From contig NZ_JODC01000007.1 in the NCBI RefSeq assembly GCF_000720765.1, positions 496,001-560,000 of the forward strand: DNA of 64,000 nucleotides, given 5' to 3'. This DNA is from Streptomyces sp. NRRL S-646 (GTDB taxonomy: Bacteria > Actinomycetota > Actinomycetes > Streptomycetales > Streptomycetaceae). This document shows, piece by piece, positions 1 to 8,715 of this stretch (positions are counted from its first letter, which is position 1; each line of letters begins with the position of its first letter). The position numbers were made by a program, and so were the translations under genes. The notes under the pieces were generated by a model. That model was not told where the DNA came from, made no database searches, and was given only the letters and a program-made list of their open reading frames with translations.

Positions 1-1256
1 ACGGCACGACCGACGACTCGGCATTCAGCCAGGTCGTCGGATACAACTTCCTCAACCGTTTCGCCGGCCTCGGCATCAGCGCCAAGTCCACCGGCAGCGT
101 CGCCGCCACGATCATGGCCGGCGCCGCACCGGCACACTCCGGCGCAGACGGCCGGTCCGCCGCCCTGTGGGCCAAGATGTTCGGCCCGTCGCTCGCCTCC
201 CAGGTCGGCTGGCTCTACCCGGTGGCCGCGCTCTCCGTGGTGTGCGGCCTGGTCTGGCTGCGCGGCAGGCACCGTACGGATCCGCTGCGGGCGGGCTTCC
301 TGCTGTGGGGCGGGTGGCTGACCACGTATTTCCTGGTCTTCAGTGCAGGCGCGGTCGGCGCCCACACGTACTACATGGGAGTGGTGGCGGTCCCGCTCGC
401 CGCGCTGTTCGGCGGCGGCATCGTGCAGTTCTGGCGGGCGTGGCAGCGCGGCGACCGGACCCGCTCGTGGGCGCTGCCTACGGCGGTTGTCAGCACCGTG
501 GCATGGTCGGCGTTCATCGCGACGCGGTACTCGTTCCTGCCCTGGCTGGCACCCGCTTCGATCGTTGCGGGGACCGGAGGGCTGCTGCTGCTCGCACTGT
601 CACGCACCACCGGCCGACGGGCGCCCTCCCGGATCGCGGTACTGGGCATCGGTGCGGTCATCGTGGGCATGCTGCTGCCGTCCGCCGCCTGGGCGTCAAC
701 GGTCCTGGACCCGAAGTACGGCCACTCGGGCATGGGCGCGGCCGGACCGGTCTCCACCTGGCACCACCACCGGCACGACCGGGCCAGGACCCGCGCCACG
801 ACGCACGAGCCGTACACGCACACAGTGAGGTACGGCTACCGGACGGCACTCACCCGCGAACAGCAGCGCTTCCTTGCCTTCATGAAGGCCCACCAGGGCC
901 ATGCCACGTTCGTCTTCGCCACGACCAGTTGGCGCTCGGCCTCCCCCTACATCCTCTTCGCGGGCGCCAAGGTGCTCCCCATGGGCGGCTTCACCGGCGC
1001 CGCACCGACGCCCACCAACGCCGAGTTCCGCAACCTGATCGCCACCGGCCGGCTGCGCTACGTCGTCCTCGGCGGCGTACCGACCGCCCCGGGCCGCGCC
1101 GCCGCGCACTGGGTACACGGCCACTGCACACGTGTGCCCCACCAGACGTTCCGTGTCTACGACTGCGCGCCGGCATCCGCCACGTCAAGCGAGGGCACCT
1201 CGGTGACGTTGCGAAGTCCGGTGTCCGTAAGGGTTTCACAGGAAAATCTCAGCTAA
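1..1256 (+). CDS. Membrane glycosyltransferase, PMT/ArnT-like (YkcA/B type), C-terminal part
   Basis: The frame is open to the left window edge, so the N-terminus with the catalytic loop lies outside; 417 residues are visible. Several hydrophobic helices are followed by a soluble tail. The tail contains the block ILFAGAKVLPMGGFTGAAPTP and a following LRYVVLGG strand, which resemble the C-terminal domain of actinobacterial YkcA/B-type mannosyltransferases. Members of this family sit in the cytoplasmic membrane and move a sugar from a polyprenyl-phosphate carrier to an extracytoplasmic acceptor. Donor and acceptor cannot be read from this fragment. The gene is followed after 43 bp by the protease gene. 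Confidence 0.8.
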   Translation, partial: GTTDDSAFSQVVGYNFLNRFAGLGISAKSTGSVAATIMAGAAPAHSGADGRSAALWAKMFGPSLASQVGWLYPVAALSVVCGLVWLRGRHRTDPLRAGFLLWGGWLTTYFLVFSAGAVGAHTYYMGVVAVPLAALFGGGIVQFWRAWQRGDRTRSWALPTAVVSTVAWSAFIATRYSFLPWLAPASIVAGTGGLLLLALSRTTGRRAPSRIAVLGIGAVIVGMLLPSAAWASTVLDPKYGHSGMGAAGPVSTWHHHRHDRARTRATTHEPYTHTVRYGYRTALTREQQRFLAFMKAHQGHATFVFATTSWRSASPYILFAGAKVLPMGGFTGAAPTPTNAEFRNLIATGRLRYVVLGGVPTAPGRAAAHWVHGHCTRVPHQTFRVYDCAPASATSSEGTSVTLRSPVSVRVSQENLS

Positions 1257-1299
1257 GTCGAGCGCTTGCCCTCACCTTCGTGAGACAGAGTGATCACCG

Positions 1300-2145
1300 A
1301 TGGAGCGCATCTCACGCATCTTGGTCACCTCGCGTCACGCGTTGCTCGGCGTCGTGATGATGTTCACCCTGGCCTCGTCCGTGGCGGCCGCGGAGATCGG
1401 GCACAGGCCCTCGGGGCCTGCGTCGGAAGTCCCGTCGTCCGCCGGGAAAGCGGGCCCCGCGGGGCAGGCGCGACCGCCGACACAGGCCCTGGGGGCCACC
1501 GTCGACGTCGTCGCCACTCGTCAGACGGCGCGGATCGGCGCACTGTTCGACGCGGACCGGGCCGACGACCTGGCCGGCGGACACCTCTGCACGGCCTCGG
1601 TCGTGCACAGCCCTCAGCGCGACCTCGTGGTCACCGCCGCGCACTGCGTGAGCGACACCGATACCGACCTGGTGTTCGTGCCGGGCTACCGGGACGGGCA
1701 CGCGCCGTACGGAGTTTGGAAGCTGGGGCACCGCTATCTGCCCGACGGATGGACCGAGGACCAGGACGAGGACAGTGATCTGGCCTTCGCCACCGTCGAC
1801 GAGCAGGACGGCAGGGCGATCGAGGACGTCGTCGGGGCAAACCGGTTCACGCCCGGCACGGCCACGGGCGCCACCGCCGTGACCGTCGTCGGCTACCCCG
1901 ACTCCCGCGAGGCGCCCATCAGCTGCACCAACAAGCCGACCTCATACGGCAGCACCCAGCAGCGCATCGACTGCCCCGCCTTCACCCAGGGCACCAGCGG
2001 CAGCCCCTGGATCAACGACGACGGCCAGGTCGTCGGCATCCTCGGCGGCTACGACCAGGGCGGCGACACCGACGACGTGTCCTACAGCGTGACGCTGGGC
2101 AGCCAGGCGGCCGACCTGTACAAGGCCGCCACCAGCGATCCGTGA
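1300..2145 (+). CDS. Secreted trypsin-like/V8-type serine protease
   Basis: The 281-residue product starts with a basic stretch and a hydrophobic segment ending SVAAA, a plausible Sec signal peptide cleaved near residue 30. The chymotrypsin-fold triad can be placed: His in TAAHC (about residue 113), Asp in DSDLAF (about 159) and Ser in GTSGSPW (about 234). A short Pro/Gly/Ala-rich propeptide-like stretch lies between signal and protease domain. It is an extracellular endopeptidase; substrate specificity is not deducible. No strong ribosome site precedes the ATG. It could be monocistronic or read through from the glycosyltransferase gene. Confidence 0.85.
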   Translation: MERISRILVTSRHALLGVVMMFTLASSVAAAEIGHRPSGPASEVPSSAGKAGPAGQARPPTQALGATVDVVATRQTARIGALFDADRADDLAGGHLCTASVVHSPQRDLVVTAAHCVSDTDTDLVFVPGYRDGHAPYGVWKLGHRYLPDGWTEDQDEDSDLAFATVDEQDGRAIEDVVGANRFTPGTATGATAVTVVGYPDSREAPISCTNKPTSYGSTQQRIDCPAFTQGTSGSPWINDDGQVVGILGGYDQGGDTDDVSYSVTLGSQAADLYKAATSDP

Positions 2146-2314
2146 TCCTTCCGGCGCCGCACCGCGACCGTCCGGCGTGGTGGCTTCACCAGCCACGACG
2201 GCGCCGAGACGCGCTGCGGACGTTCCTGGCGGGCGAAGCAGGAGGGTTCAACGCCGACCGGCCCGGCCGAAGCAGCTGCGCTCACCACGCGACCACCAGC
2301 CCTCCAGGAACACG

Positions 2315-2346
2315 AAAAGCCGCCCTCCCGCAAACGAGAGAACGGC
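2315..2346 (-). terminator. Rho-independent terminator of tRNA-Pro
   Basis: On the minus strand, directly after the tRNA, a 12-bp stem (2319-2330 with 2335-2346, including G-U pairs) with a TTTG loop is followed by four T residues at 2318-2315. Orientation and the 20-nt distance from the mature tRNA end fit a terminator for the tRNA transcript. Confidence 0.75.
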
Positions 2347-2365
2347 CTCCGACCTGCATCAAAGC

Positions 2366-2442
<77 letters not shown>

Positions 2443-2596
2443 GTGCCCGTCTGACCTGGGGTTTCCCCCGGCCGAACGTGCATGGAAACCATACCGCACT
2501 CGGGTCGATGGTCGCGCATGGCTTTTGTGCGCGGCCGACGAGGAGCAGTCGACGACGCTTGACCTGAAGTTCGGTTGAGGTTGCACGATCGTCCGC

Positions 2597-3304
2597 ATGA
2601 CGATCACCGAGGAACAGCGGCGTACGTACGCGTACGAGGACCTGCCCAGGCTCATGGGGCTGATGACGGGCGACGAGAAGCACGGCCCGGCGGCGACGTC
2701 CACGCTCGACGTGCTGTGGGTGCTGTACGACCGGGTGCTGGCGGTGGGGCCGGAGCGGGTGGGCGACCCGGGGCGGGACCGTTTCCTGCTGTCGAAGGGG
2801 CACGGCCCGATGGCGTACTACGCGGTGCTCGCCGCCAAGGGCTTTGTGCCCGTGGACTGGCTGCCGGGGTTCGGCTCGTACGACTCTCCGCTGGGGCACC
2901 ACCCGGACCGTGTGCTGGTACCGGGGGCGGAGATCGGCAGTGGGTCGTTGGGGCACGGGCTGCCGATGGGCGTGGGTACGGCGCTGGGGCTGCGTGCCCA
3001 GGGGTTGCGCGAGCCGCGGGTCTGGGTGCTGATCGGGGACGCCGAGCTGGACGAGGGCAGCAATCACGAGGCGATCGCCTTCGCGGGGCCCGCCGGGCTC
3101 GAGCAACTGCACACCGTCGTGGTCGACAACTCCTCCGCCAGCCATGCCCGGCCCGGCGGCATCGTCGCGCGGTTCCAGGCGGCGGGCTGGTCCGCGGTCA
3201 CGGTCGACGGCCGCGATCACGAAGCACTCCACGCTGCCTTCACCGCTCCGCATCCGGGCCGCCCGCATGTCGTCGTGGCCCGGGTGGAGCCGAAGAGCGC
3301 CTGA
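2597..3304 (+). CDS. Transketolase, N-terminal (TPP-binding) subunit
   Basis: This 235-residue protein matches only the first half of a transketolase. The central part carries SKGHGPMAYYAVLAAKG, the loop GSLGHGLPMGVGTALG, and the thiamine diphosphate/metal motif GDAELDEGSNHEA followed by VVVDNSS. The usual GDG is GDA here. The pyrimidine-binding half is encoded by the next gene, 53 bp downstream, so the two products probably form a heterotetrameric enzyme that moves two-carbon ketol units between sugar phosphates. Whether it serves the pentose phosphate pathway or a special sugar pathway is not shown. No clear Shine-Dalgarno sequence precedes the ATG. Confidence 0.88.
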   Translation: MTITEEQRRTYAYEDLPRLMGLMTGDEKHGPAATSTLDVLWVLYDRVLAVGPERVGDPGRDRFLLSKGHGPMAYYAVLAAKGFVPVDWLPGFGSYDSPLGHHPDRVLVPGAEIGSGSLGHGLPMGVGTALGLRAQGLREPRVWVLIGDAELDEGSNHEAIAFAGPAGLEQLHTVVVDNSSASHARPGGIVARFQAAGWSAVTVDGRDHEALHAAFTAPHPGRPHVVVARVEPKSA

Positions 3305-3357
3305 GACCCGCTGCCTCCTGCGGTACTTCCTCCACCACGAGAAAGGCCAGACCTTCC

Positions 3358-4281
3358 ATGGACACCATGCGTGACCGTTTCGCCCCCGTCGTCTCACGGC
3401 TGCTCGACGAGAACCCCCGGGTCGCGGTCGTCCTCGCCGAGATCGGCAAGGACGGTTTCGCCGAGGCACGGCGGCGACATCCGGACCGGGTCCTCAACGT
3501 CGGCATCCGCGAGCAGCTGCTGATCGGGGCCGGTGCGGGGCTGGCGCTGACCGGGCTGCGACCCGTCGTCCACACCTTCGCCGGCTTCCTCGTCGAGCGG
3601 CCCTTCGAGCAGGTCAAGCTGGACCTCGGGCATCAGGACGTGGGCGCGGTGCTGGTCAGTGCCGCCGGGTCCTTCGACTGGCCGGCCGGTGGATACACGC
3701 ACATGGCTCCCGGCGACGTAGCTCTCCTCGACACCCTGGACGGCTGGACCGTGCACGTGCCCGGGCATCCCGACGAGGCCGAGACGCTGCTACGGCATGC
3801 GGTCGCAGCGGGCGACGACAAGGTGTACGTGCGGCTGTCCGTGCAGGCGAACACGGAGGGGCTTCCGGTCGACGGCGGGCGTTTCCTCACCGTCCGCGAA
3901 GGTCGCTCCGGTGTTGTCGTCGCCGTCGGACCGATGCTGGACGCCGTGCTCGCCGCGACGGAGGGGCTCGATATGACCGTGCTGTACGCGACGACCGTAC
4001 GGCCCTTTGACTCAACCGCACTGCGCCGGGCAACGGAGACGGCCGGGACTGATGTCGTCCTCGTGGAGCCCTGTCTGGCGGGCACGTCGACGACCGCCGC
4101 GAACGACGCGCTCTCCGACCTGCCCCACCGCGTACTCGGACTCGGCGTGGGCCGCCGTGAGCTTCGCCGGTACGGCCGCATCGAGGAGCATGTGGCCGCA
4201 CACGGCCTGGACGCCCGGTCACTGCGGGAGCGGATCGGCGGGTTTGTATCTGGCGGGCGGGTGGCGGCGCAGGTCGGGTGA
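3358..4281 (+). CDS. Transketolase, C-terminal (pyrimidine-binding) subunit
   Basis: The 307-residue product carries the second half of a split transketolase. It contains RVLNVGIREQLLIGAGAGLAL, whose Glu normally activates TPP, then the HTFAGFLVERPFEQVKLDL block and a C-terminal transketolase domain from about residue 190 (VVVAVGPMLDAVL, then LVEPCLAG). The ATG at 3358 is chosen because GAAAGG lies at a good distance upstream and the homology begins at once. An in-frame extension back to 2575 overlaps the partner gene and is not credible. It forms an operon with the N-terminal subunit gene. Confidence 0.88.
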   Translation: MDTMRDRFAPVVSRLLDENPRVAVVLAEIGKDGFAEARRRHPDRVLNVGIREQLLIGAGAGLALTGLRPVVHTFAGFLVERPFEQVKLDLGHQDVGAVLVSAAGSFDWPAGGYTHMAPGDVALLDTLDGWTVHVPGHPDEAETLLRHAVAAGDDKVYVRLSVQANTEGLPVDGGRFLTVREGRSGVVVAVGPMLDAVLAATEGLDMTVLYATTVRPFDSTALRRATETAGTDVVLVEPCLAGTSTTAANDALSDLPHRVLGLGVGRRELRRYGRIEEHVAAHGLDARSLRERIGGFVSGGRVAAQVG

Positions 4282-4350
4282 GGCGGGGCGCCGGCGGGTG
4301 AGCCAGGAGCGATGGCGGTGAGCCAGGGCCTTTGGCGCGTGGCGGCTTGG

Positions 4351-4582
4351 CGTGTCGCGTGTAGGAGAGAGCGAGCCCAGTAGGTGGATGTCCACCGTCA
4401 GCCCGTCATCTCCGGGCGCGACCGCCCGTCTGCCGCACCCGTGCCGGCGCCGGTGCGTCGGCGCGTATCCGGAGAAAGCGAGCCAAGCAGGGGGAGTCCG
4501 CAGTCAGCCCCTCGCCTTCGAGCGCGGCCGCCGGTCTGTCGCTTCCGTGCCCGAACGCCCCGTCAGTGCGTCGGCGCGTATC
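4351..4582. repeat. Degenerate tandem duplication of the MFS gene 3' end
   Basis: Two neighbouring copies of about 110 bp share blocks in the same order: GGAGARAGCGAGCC, GTCAGCCC, a GCGCGRCCGCC-like stretch, CCGTGCC, and GTGCGTCGGCGCGTATC. The right copy contains the last about 26 codons and stop of the MFS gene. The left copy lies wholly downstream. A weaker third copy may extend left of 4351. Divergence between the copies suggests an old duplication. Confidence 0.55.
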
Positions 4583-5958
4583 AGGTTGCGTATCGCCGGT
4601 ACCGACAGGAGGGAGATCGGGATGGCGAAGCTCATCGCTCCGGCGGCGAGGAGGACGTGGTCGGCGCCGACGGCCGTGGCGGCGGGGCCGGCGAGGGCCT
4701 GGCCGACCGGCATCATCGCGAGGGAGCCGGCGACGTCGTACGCGTGGATGCGGTTGAGGACGTCGGGCGGGACCTGGGTCTGGACGCTGGTCGCCCACAT
4801 CACGCCCCAGAAGGACATCCCGGCCCCGGCGGCAGCCGCTCCCGCCGCCATGGCGGGTACGCCGAAGCCGGCACCGACGGTCGCCGGGAAGCCCGCGAAG
4901 GCGAACAGGGAGATGGCGCCGGCGCGCAGCATGCGGCGGGGGCGCAGGCGCAGGGCGAGGAGGCCCCCGATGACGGTGCCGGCGCCGAGGGCGGAGTTGA
5001 CCAGGCCGTAGGCGCGCGGACCGTGCTGCTGCACGACCTCCGCTGCGACCAGCGGGACGGAAGGGCCCCAGACGGCGATCATGTACACGCACCAGACGGC
5101 GATCACGGCCCACAGCCAGGTCCGGGCTCTGAACTCCCGCCATCCTTCGATCAGATCGGCCCGGAAGGCGCTGCCGCCGCCGTGCCCCGTCGCGCTGGTG
5201 CCGGGAGCGAGCGGGGGCAGACGGAGCAGGAGGAGGCACAGGGCGCTGACCGCGTATGTGGCCGCATGGGCCGCGAAGACACCGCCGGGTGAGGCGAAGC
5301 CCACCAGGACGCCTGCGAGCGCGGGGCCCGCGAGCTGGGCCGCGGACTCGGCGATGCGTATGGCGCCGTTCGCGCCCTGGATGTCGGAGGCTAGCCGGGG
5401 CACCGTGCTGGCGACGCCGGGCTGGAACACGGCGCCCGCGACGCCGTTGACGAAGCCGATGGCGCAGATTTCCCAGAGCACCACGTGACCGGAGTAGAAC
5501 AGCACCGCGGCCAGGGACTGTGTGCCGAGGCGTACGAGGTCGGCGCCGATCATCAGCTTCTGCGTACTGATGCGGTCGGCGATCACCCCGCCGAAGACCA
5601 CGAGGCCGGCGAAGGCGACGGAGGTCGCGGCCATTGCGAGGCCGACCGCGCCCGCTCCGTACCCGTGCTGCAGGAGGCCCGCGGCGAGGGCGACGGGCAG
5701 CATGGTGTCACCGAGCCGGGCGATGGCACGCGCGACGAAGAACAGCGCGAAGTCCCGCGACCACACTGGCCGCACATCCCTCTGCCGTCCCTGTCGTCCC
5801 TGTCGTCGTCCTTTGCCGCCCGCCGCCTTGCCGCCCGCAACCCGGGCTTCGGCAACGATGTCACGCGGTCCGCGGACCGCTCCTTCCGAGCCGCCCTGTT
5901 GACCGCCTGCGCCCGCCCCGGCCTCCGGGTCCGATGGCTGTGATGGCGTCCCGGTCAC
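4504..5958 (-). CDS. MFS transporter
   Basis: The product is a major facilitator with about 12 hydrophobic helices. The first begins after RDFALFFVARAIARLGD, a typical N-terminal signature of MFS drug or macrolide-efflux-like permeases. The cytoplasmic loop 2-3 motif appears as GGVIADRIST. The N-terminus before the first helix is about 70 residues of Gly/Ala/Arg-rich low complexity. The start is uncertain: the GTG at 5958 has GGAG upstream, while a TTG at 5997 has none. Substrate is unknown; export of a small molecule is likely. Its 3' end is part of a tandem duplication. Confidence 0.8.
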   Translation of the reverse strand: MTGTPSQPSDPEAGAGAGGQQGGSEGAVRGPRDIVAEARVAGGKAAGGKGRRQGRQGRQRDVRPVWSRDFALFFVARAIARLGDTMLPVALAAGLLQHGYGAGAVGLAMAATSVAFAGLVVFGGVIADRISTQKLMIGADLVRLGTQSLAAVLFYSGHVVLWEICAIGFVNGVAGAVFQPGVASTVPRLASDIQGANGAIRIAESAAQLAGPALAGVLVGFASPGGVFAAHAATYAVSALCLLLLRLPPLAPGTSATGHGGGSAFRADLIEGWREFRARTWLWAVIAVWCVYMIAVWGPSVPLVAAEVVQQHGPRAYGLVNSALGAGTVIGGLLALRLRPRRMLRAGAISLFAFAGFPATVGAGFGVPAMAAGAAAAGAGMSFWGVMWATSVQTQVPPDVLNRIHAYDVAGSLAMMPVGQALAGPAATAVGADHVLLAAGAMSFAIPISLLSVPAIRNLIRADALTGRSGTEATDRRPRSKARG

Positions 5959-6102
5959 CCCGTCCAACTCCCCTCCCCGCTGCCCGATCCCCCACAAGCC
6001 CCGCGCCCCGACCGCTCGGTGGTAGCCGAAGCCCCCTCCGCCCCGGCTCCCACACCCGCCTTCGGATCATGCCACGCACCACTGACAACGCTCGAAGCGT
6101 TT

Positions 6103-6462
6103 TCAGTCCGCTTCCGGCAGCCCCAACTCCGGGTAGGCGTCCAGCAGTCGGGGCGGGGCCGCCTGGCGCCAGGAGTCGGCGAGGATGTCGCGCAGTTCGC
6201 CCTCGTCCTCGATCGCGGCGAGGCGGGCTCTCACCCAGGCGAACTGCGCCTCGTGGTCGGCGATCCAGAACTTGCCCGGCTCGGCCAGCACCAGTTCGTC
6301 GCGCTCCTCCTTGGGGCAGCGCACGGCGATGGAGGTCTCGTCCTCGGGCAGCGTGGCGAACATCTTCCCCGCCACCCGGAACGTGGGCATGCTCCAGGCG
6401 ATCTTCTCCGTCGTGTCCGGCAGGGCAAGGCAGATACGGCGTACGTCTTCGGCATCCGGCAT
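6103..6462 (-). CDS. MmcQ/YjbR family protein
   Basis: The compact 119-residue protein has the family pattern: DVRRICLALPDTTEK near the N-terminus, then WSMPTFRVAGKMFATL, AVRCPKEERDELV, and WVRARLAAIEDEGELRDILADSWR near the end. YjbR-type proteins have a double-wing fold and have been suggested to bind DNA, but their role is unsettled. The start is placed at the ATG right before the conserved region; a TTG ten codons earlier is possible. It is flanked by an MFS gene downstream and a GNAT gene upstream, all on the same strand. Confidence 0.8.
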   Translation of the reverse strand: MPDAEDVRRICLALPDTTEKIAWSMPTFRVAGKMFATLPEDETSIAVRCPKEERDELVLAEPGKFWIADHEAQFAWVRARLAAIEDEGELRDILADSWRQAAPPRLLDAYPELGLPEAD

Positions 6463-6540
6463 GCTCCGCACCGTAGCGGCTGCCACTGACAATCACCTGG
6501 TGAGGGCATGGGGCAACCGTTTGGCGAGAGCGTCGGGCGA

Positions 6541-7074
6541 TTACGTCACGAGGTCGGTGGGCGCCAGCTTCTTGAAGTAGATCGATGTCGGCCGCAGCAC
6601 GCCGTCCGGCGCTGCCGCGTAGTCCGGTATCGCGCCGATCCGGGTCCAACCTGCCGCACGGTAGAGGTGCTCGGCGAGGCTGTCGGTCTCGGTGTCCAGG
6701 TGCAGCAGGGTGAGACCGGCCGCGGCGGCCGCCTCCTCGGCGGTGGTCAGGAGTGTGCGGCCGAGTCCTTGTCCCCGGGCGTCCCGGTGCACCATCAGTT
6801 TGACCAGTTCGGCGCGGTGGCGGCTGTTGGGCTTGTCCGGGAAGGCCAGGCTGACGGTGCCCACCACTCGCTCCCCGTCGCGCGCCGCCCACACGGCGAG
6901 CTGCCCGGCGGCGACGGCCGCAGCGCGCTCCTTCCACCAGGCGAGCGCCGCCGCTCGGTCGAGCGGTGCGAGAAAGCCGATGGAGGCGCCGCCGTCCACG
7001 GTGTCGACGAGGAGGTCCGCCAACGCGTCCACACGCGCGTGCAGTTCATCGCAGTCCAGTCGGTTCACGATCAC
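6541..7074 (-). CDS. GNAT family N-acetyltransferase
   Basis: The 177-residue product shows a standard GNAT fold: a beta strand GTVSLAF at about 80, then VKLMVHRDARGQGLGRTLLTTAEEAA with the acetyl-CoA pyrophosphate loop (R/Q-x-x-G-x-G), and LLHLDTET. The C-terminal LYRAAGWTRIGAIPDYA block is typical of enzymes acting on small amines or amino acids. The GTG start overlaps the stop of the upstream XRE gene as GTGA, so the two are translationally coupled. The regulator probably controls this acetyltransferase. Confidence 0.85.
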   Translation of the reverse strand: MIVNRLDCDELHARVDALADLLVDTVDGGASIGFLAPLDRAAALAWWKERAAAVAAGQLAVWAARDGERVVGTVSLAFPDKPNSRHRAELVKLMVHRDARGQGLGRTLLTTAEEAAAAAGLTLLHLDTETDSLAEHLYRAAGWTRIGAIPDYAAAPDGVLRPTSIYFKKLAPTDLVT

Positions 7075-7655
7075 GGCAGCACCACCGCCAGGACGTACCG
7101 CACATCGTCCGGTCCCGTGCACCGGAACCGCGTCGGCCCCCATACCCGAAGCCGCAGACAGTCCCCGGTGCCGAGGTGGTGCTCCATCTCCTGTGCCGTC
7201 ACCTTGAGTGCTCCTTCCAGCACCCAGATGTGCTGTTCGAGACCCGGCACGGGCGGCCGGTCGTACGCGATGTCCGCGCCCGCGGTCAGCCGTCCCTCGA
7301 CGAGTTCGCCGCGCAGCCCCGCGTGCGGCGGCGACACGGATCGTCGTACGAACCCGGAGGCCCGGTCCTCCCAGACCTGCTGCTCGGCGGCCGGTACCAG
7401 CAGCGCGGGCTCTGCCTCCACCTCGCTGAGCAGCTGGGACATGGTCCGCCCGTACACACCGCACAGTCGGTTCAGAAGCGAGGCGGTGGGGCTGATCTCG
7501 GCCCGTTCGGCACGGGAGAGAGTCGACCGGCTGACCCCGCTGCGCTCCGCCAACTCCCCCAGCGACCAGCCCCGTTCGGCCCGCAGCTCGGCCAGCCGGG
7601 TACCGAGCCGGGCGTCGACCGGGTCGGGCCCGGTCTGAGCAACGTCCTGTTTCAT
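7071..7655 (-). CDS. XRE-family regulator with C-terminal cupin
   Basis: Residues about 15-70 form a Cro/CI helix-turn-helix (WSLGELAERSGVSRSTLSRAERAE). Residues about 110-190 form a small cupin barrel (LEQHIWVLEGALKVTAQ, then HLGTGDCLRLR). This architecture is common in regulators of detoxification or amine metabolism, with the cupin as ligand sensor. The coding region ends in GTGA overlap with a GNAT gene, its probable target. A perfect 9-bp inverted repeat touches the start codon, pointing to autoregulation. No Shine-Dalgarno sequence is visible, so the message may be leaderless. Confidence 0.87.
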   Translation of the reverse strand: MKQDVAQTGPDPVDARLGTRLAELRAERGWSLGELAERSGVSRSTLSRAERAEISPTASLLNRLCGVYGRTMSQLLSEVEAEPALLVPAAEQQVWEDRASGFVRRSVSPPHAGLRGELVEGRLTAGADIAYDRPPVPGLEQHIWVLEGALKVTAQEMEHHLGTGDCLRLRVWGPTRFRCTGPDDVRYVLAVVLP

Positions 7656-7676
7656 ATTCGGGATGCTATCCCGAAT
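7656..7676 (-). promoter_or_regulatory. Probable operator of the XRE-cupin/GNAT operon
   Basis: The perfect inverted repeat ATTCGGGAT-GCT-ATCCCGAAT (9-bp arms, 3-nt spacer) ends directly next to the ATG of the XRE gene. Read on the minus strand it contains TAGCAT 8-13 nt before the ATG, a plausible -10 box for a leaderless transcript. Repressor binding here would cover promoter and start. Confidence 0.6.
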
Positions 7677-7776
7677 CAGAGACGATCGGCGCCGTGGCTT
7701 CTGTCACTCCATCCACTGAAAAAAACACTGCCGCATGCATGACAATCCAGACCGGATGCGGCCGGCGGCCGAGTCT

Positions 7777-8679
7777 CTATATCCGCGCCGCCTCGTCGAG
7801 TGCCTCCAGCACCGGCCGGATCAGCGGGTGCTCCTCGGCACCCCGGCGTACTGCCGCGAAGACCCGGCGAGTGGGTGCGACCCCGTCCACCGGCCGCACG
7901 ACCACGCCCGTGAGGTCCATCCCGCGCAGCGCAGAGCGTGGTACGAGGGCCACGCCCGCGTCCGCCGAGGCAAGCGCGACGACGGCCCGGAAGTCGTCCG
8001 AGGAGTGTTCCAGGCGCGGCTGGAATCCGGCGCTCTCGCAGGCCAGCACGACCACTTCGTGGCAGGGGTTGCCGGGGTACGGGCCGATCCACGAGTCCTT
8101 GGCCAGGTCGGCCAGCGGGATCTCGGCGGCCTCGGCCAGCCGGTGACTCACCGGGACGACCGCATCGAAGGGTTCGGCGTACAGCGGTACGTGCGTCAGG
8201 CGCGGGTCGTCGGCCGACGGCGCCCCTCGGTACTCGACCGCCACCGCGACGTCGACCTGACGGTCCAGGACCATCGGCAGGCTGGCGTCACCCTCGGCGT
8301 CCTGGACGCGGATGCGGATGCCGGGCGCGGAGGAGGCGAGGCGCGCCACGGCCGGCGCCACGACCAAGGCGATGCCGGTCGCGAAGGAGGCGACGGTGAC
8401 CGTGCCGGCAGCGCCTGAGCCGTATGCGGCGAGCTCGGCCTCCGCCCGCTCCAGCTGGGCGAGAACCGCGTTGGTGTGGCTGAGCAGGATCTCGCCGGCC
8501 GGCGTGAGCCGTACGCCCTTGGCGCTGCGCTCGACCAGGCGGTGTCCCGTCTCCTGTTCCAGCGCCGTCAGCTGCTGGGAGACGGCGGAGGGGGTGAGGT
8601 ACAGCGCGGCGGCAGCCGCCGTCACCGTGCGGTGGTCTGCCACCGCACGGAGGATGTGGAGCCGCCGCGCTTCGATCAT
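7777..8679 (-). CDS. LysR-family transcriptional regulator
   Basis: The 300-residue protein has the LysR layout. An N-terminal winged helix-turn-helix (residues about 1-60: RRLHILRAVADHRTVTAAAA, then TPSAVSQQLTALEQETG) is followed by a linker helix and a periplasmic-binding-protein-like effector domain from about residue 90. It lies 36 bp downstream of the kbl stop on the same strand, so it may be co-transcribed with tdh-kbl. LysR regulators more often face their targets divergently, and nothing divergent is found here. Its effector is unknown. Confidence 0.88.
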   Translation of the reverse strand: MIEARRLHILRAVADHRTVTAAAAALYLTPSAVSQQLTALEQETGHRLVERSAKGVRLTPAGEILLSHTNAVLAQLERAEAELAAYGSGAAGTVTVASFATGIALVVAPAVARLASSAPGIRIRVQDAEGDASLPMVLDRQVDVAVAVEYRGAPSADDPRLTHVPLYAEPFDAVVPVSHRLAEAAEIPLADLAKDSWIGPYPGNPCHEVVVLACESAGFQPRLEHSSDDFRAVVALASADAGVALVPRSALRGMDLTGVVVRPVDGVAPTRRVFAAVRRGAEEHPLIRPVLEALDEAARI

Positions 8680-8715
8680 GAGATCGATTATCTCAATATG
8701 TCCGGGACGGCCGGA

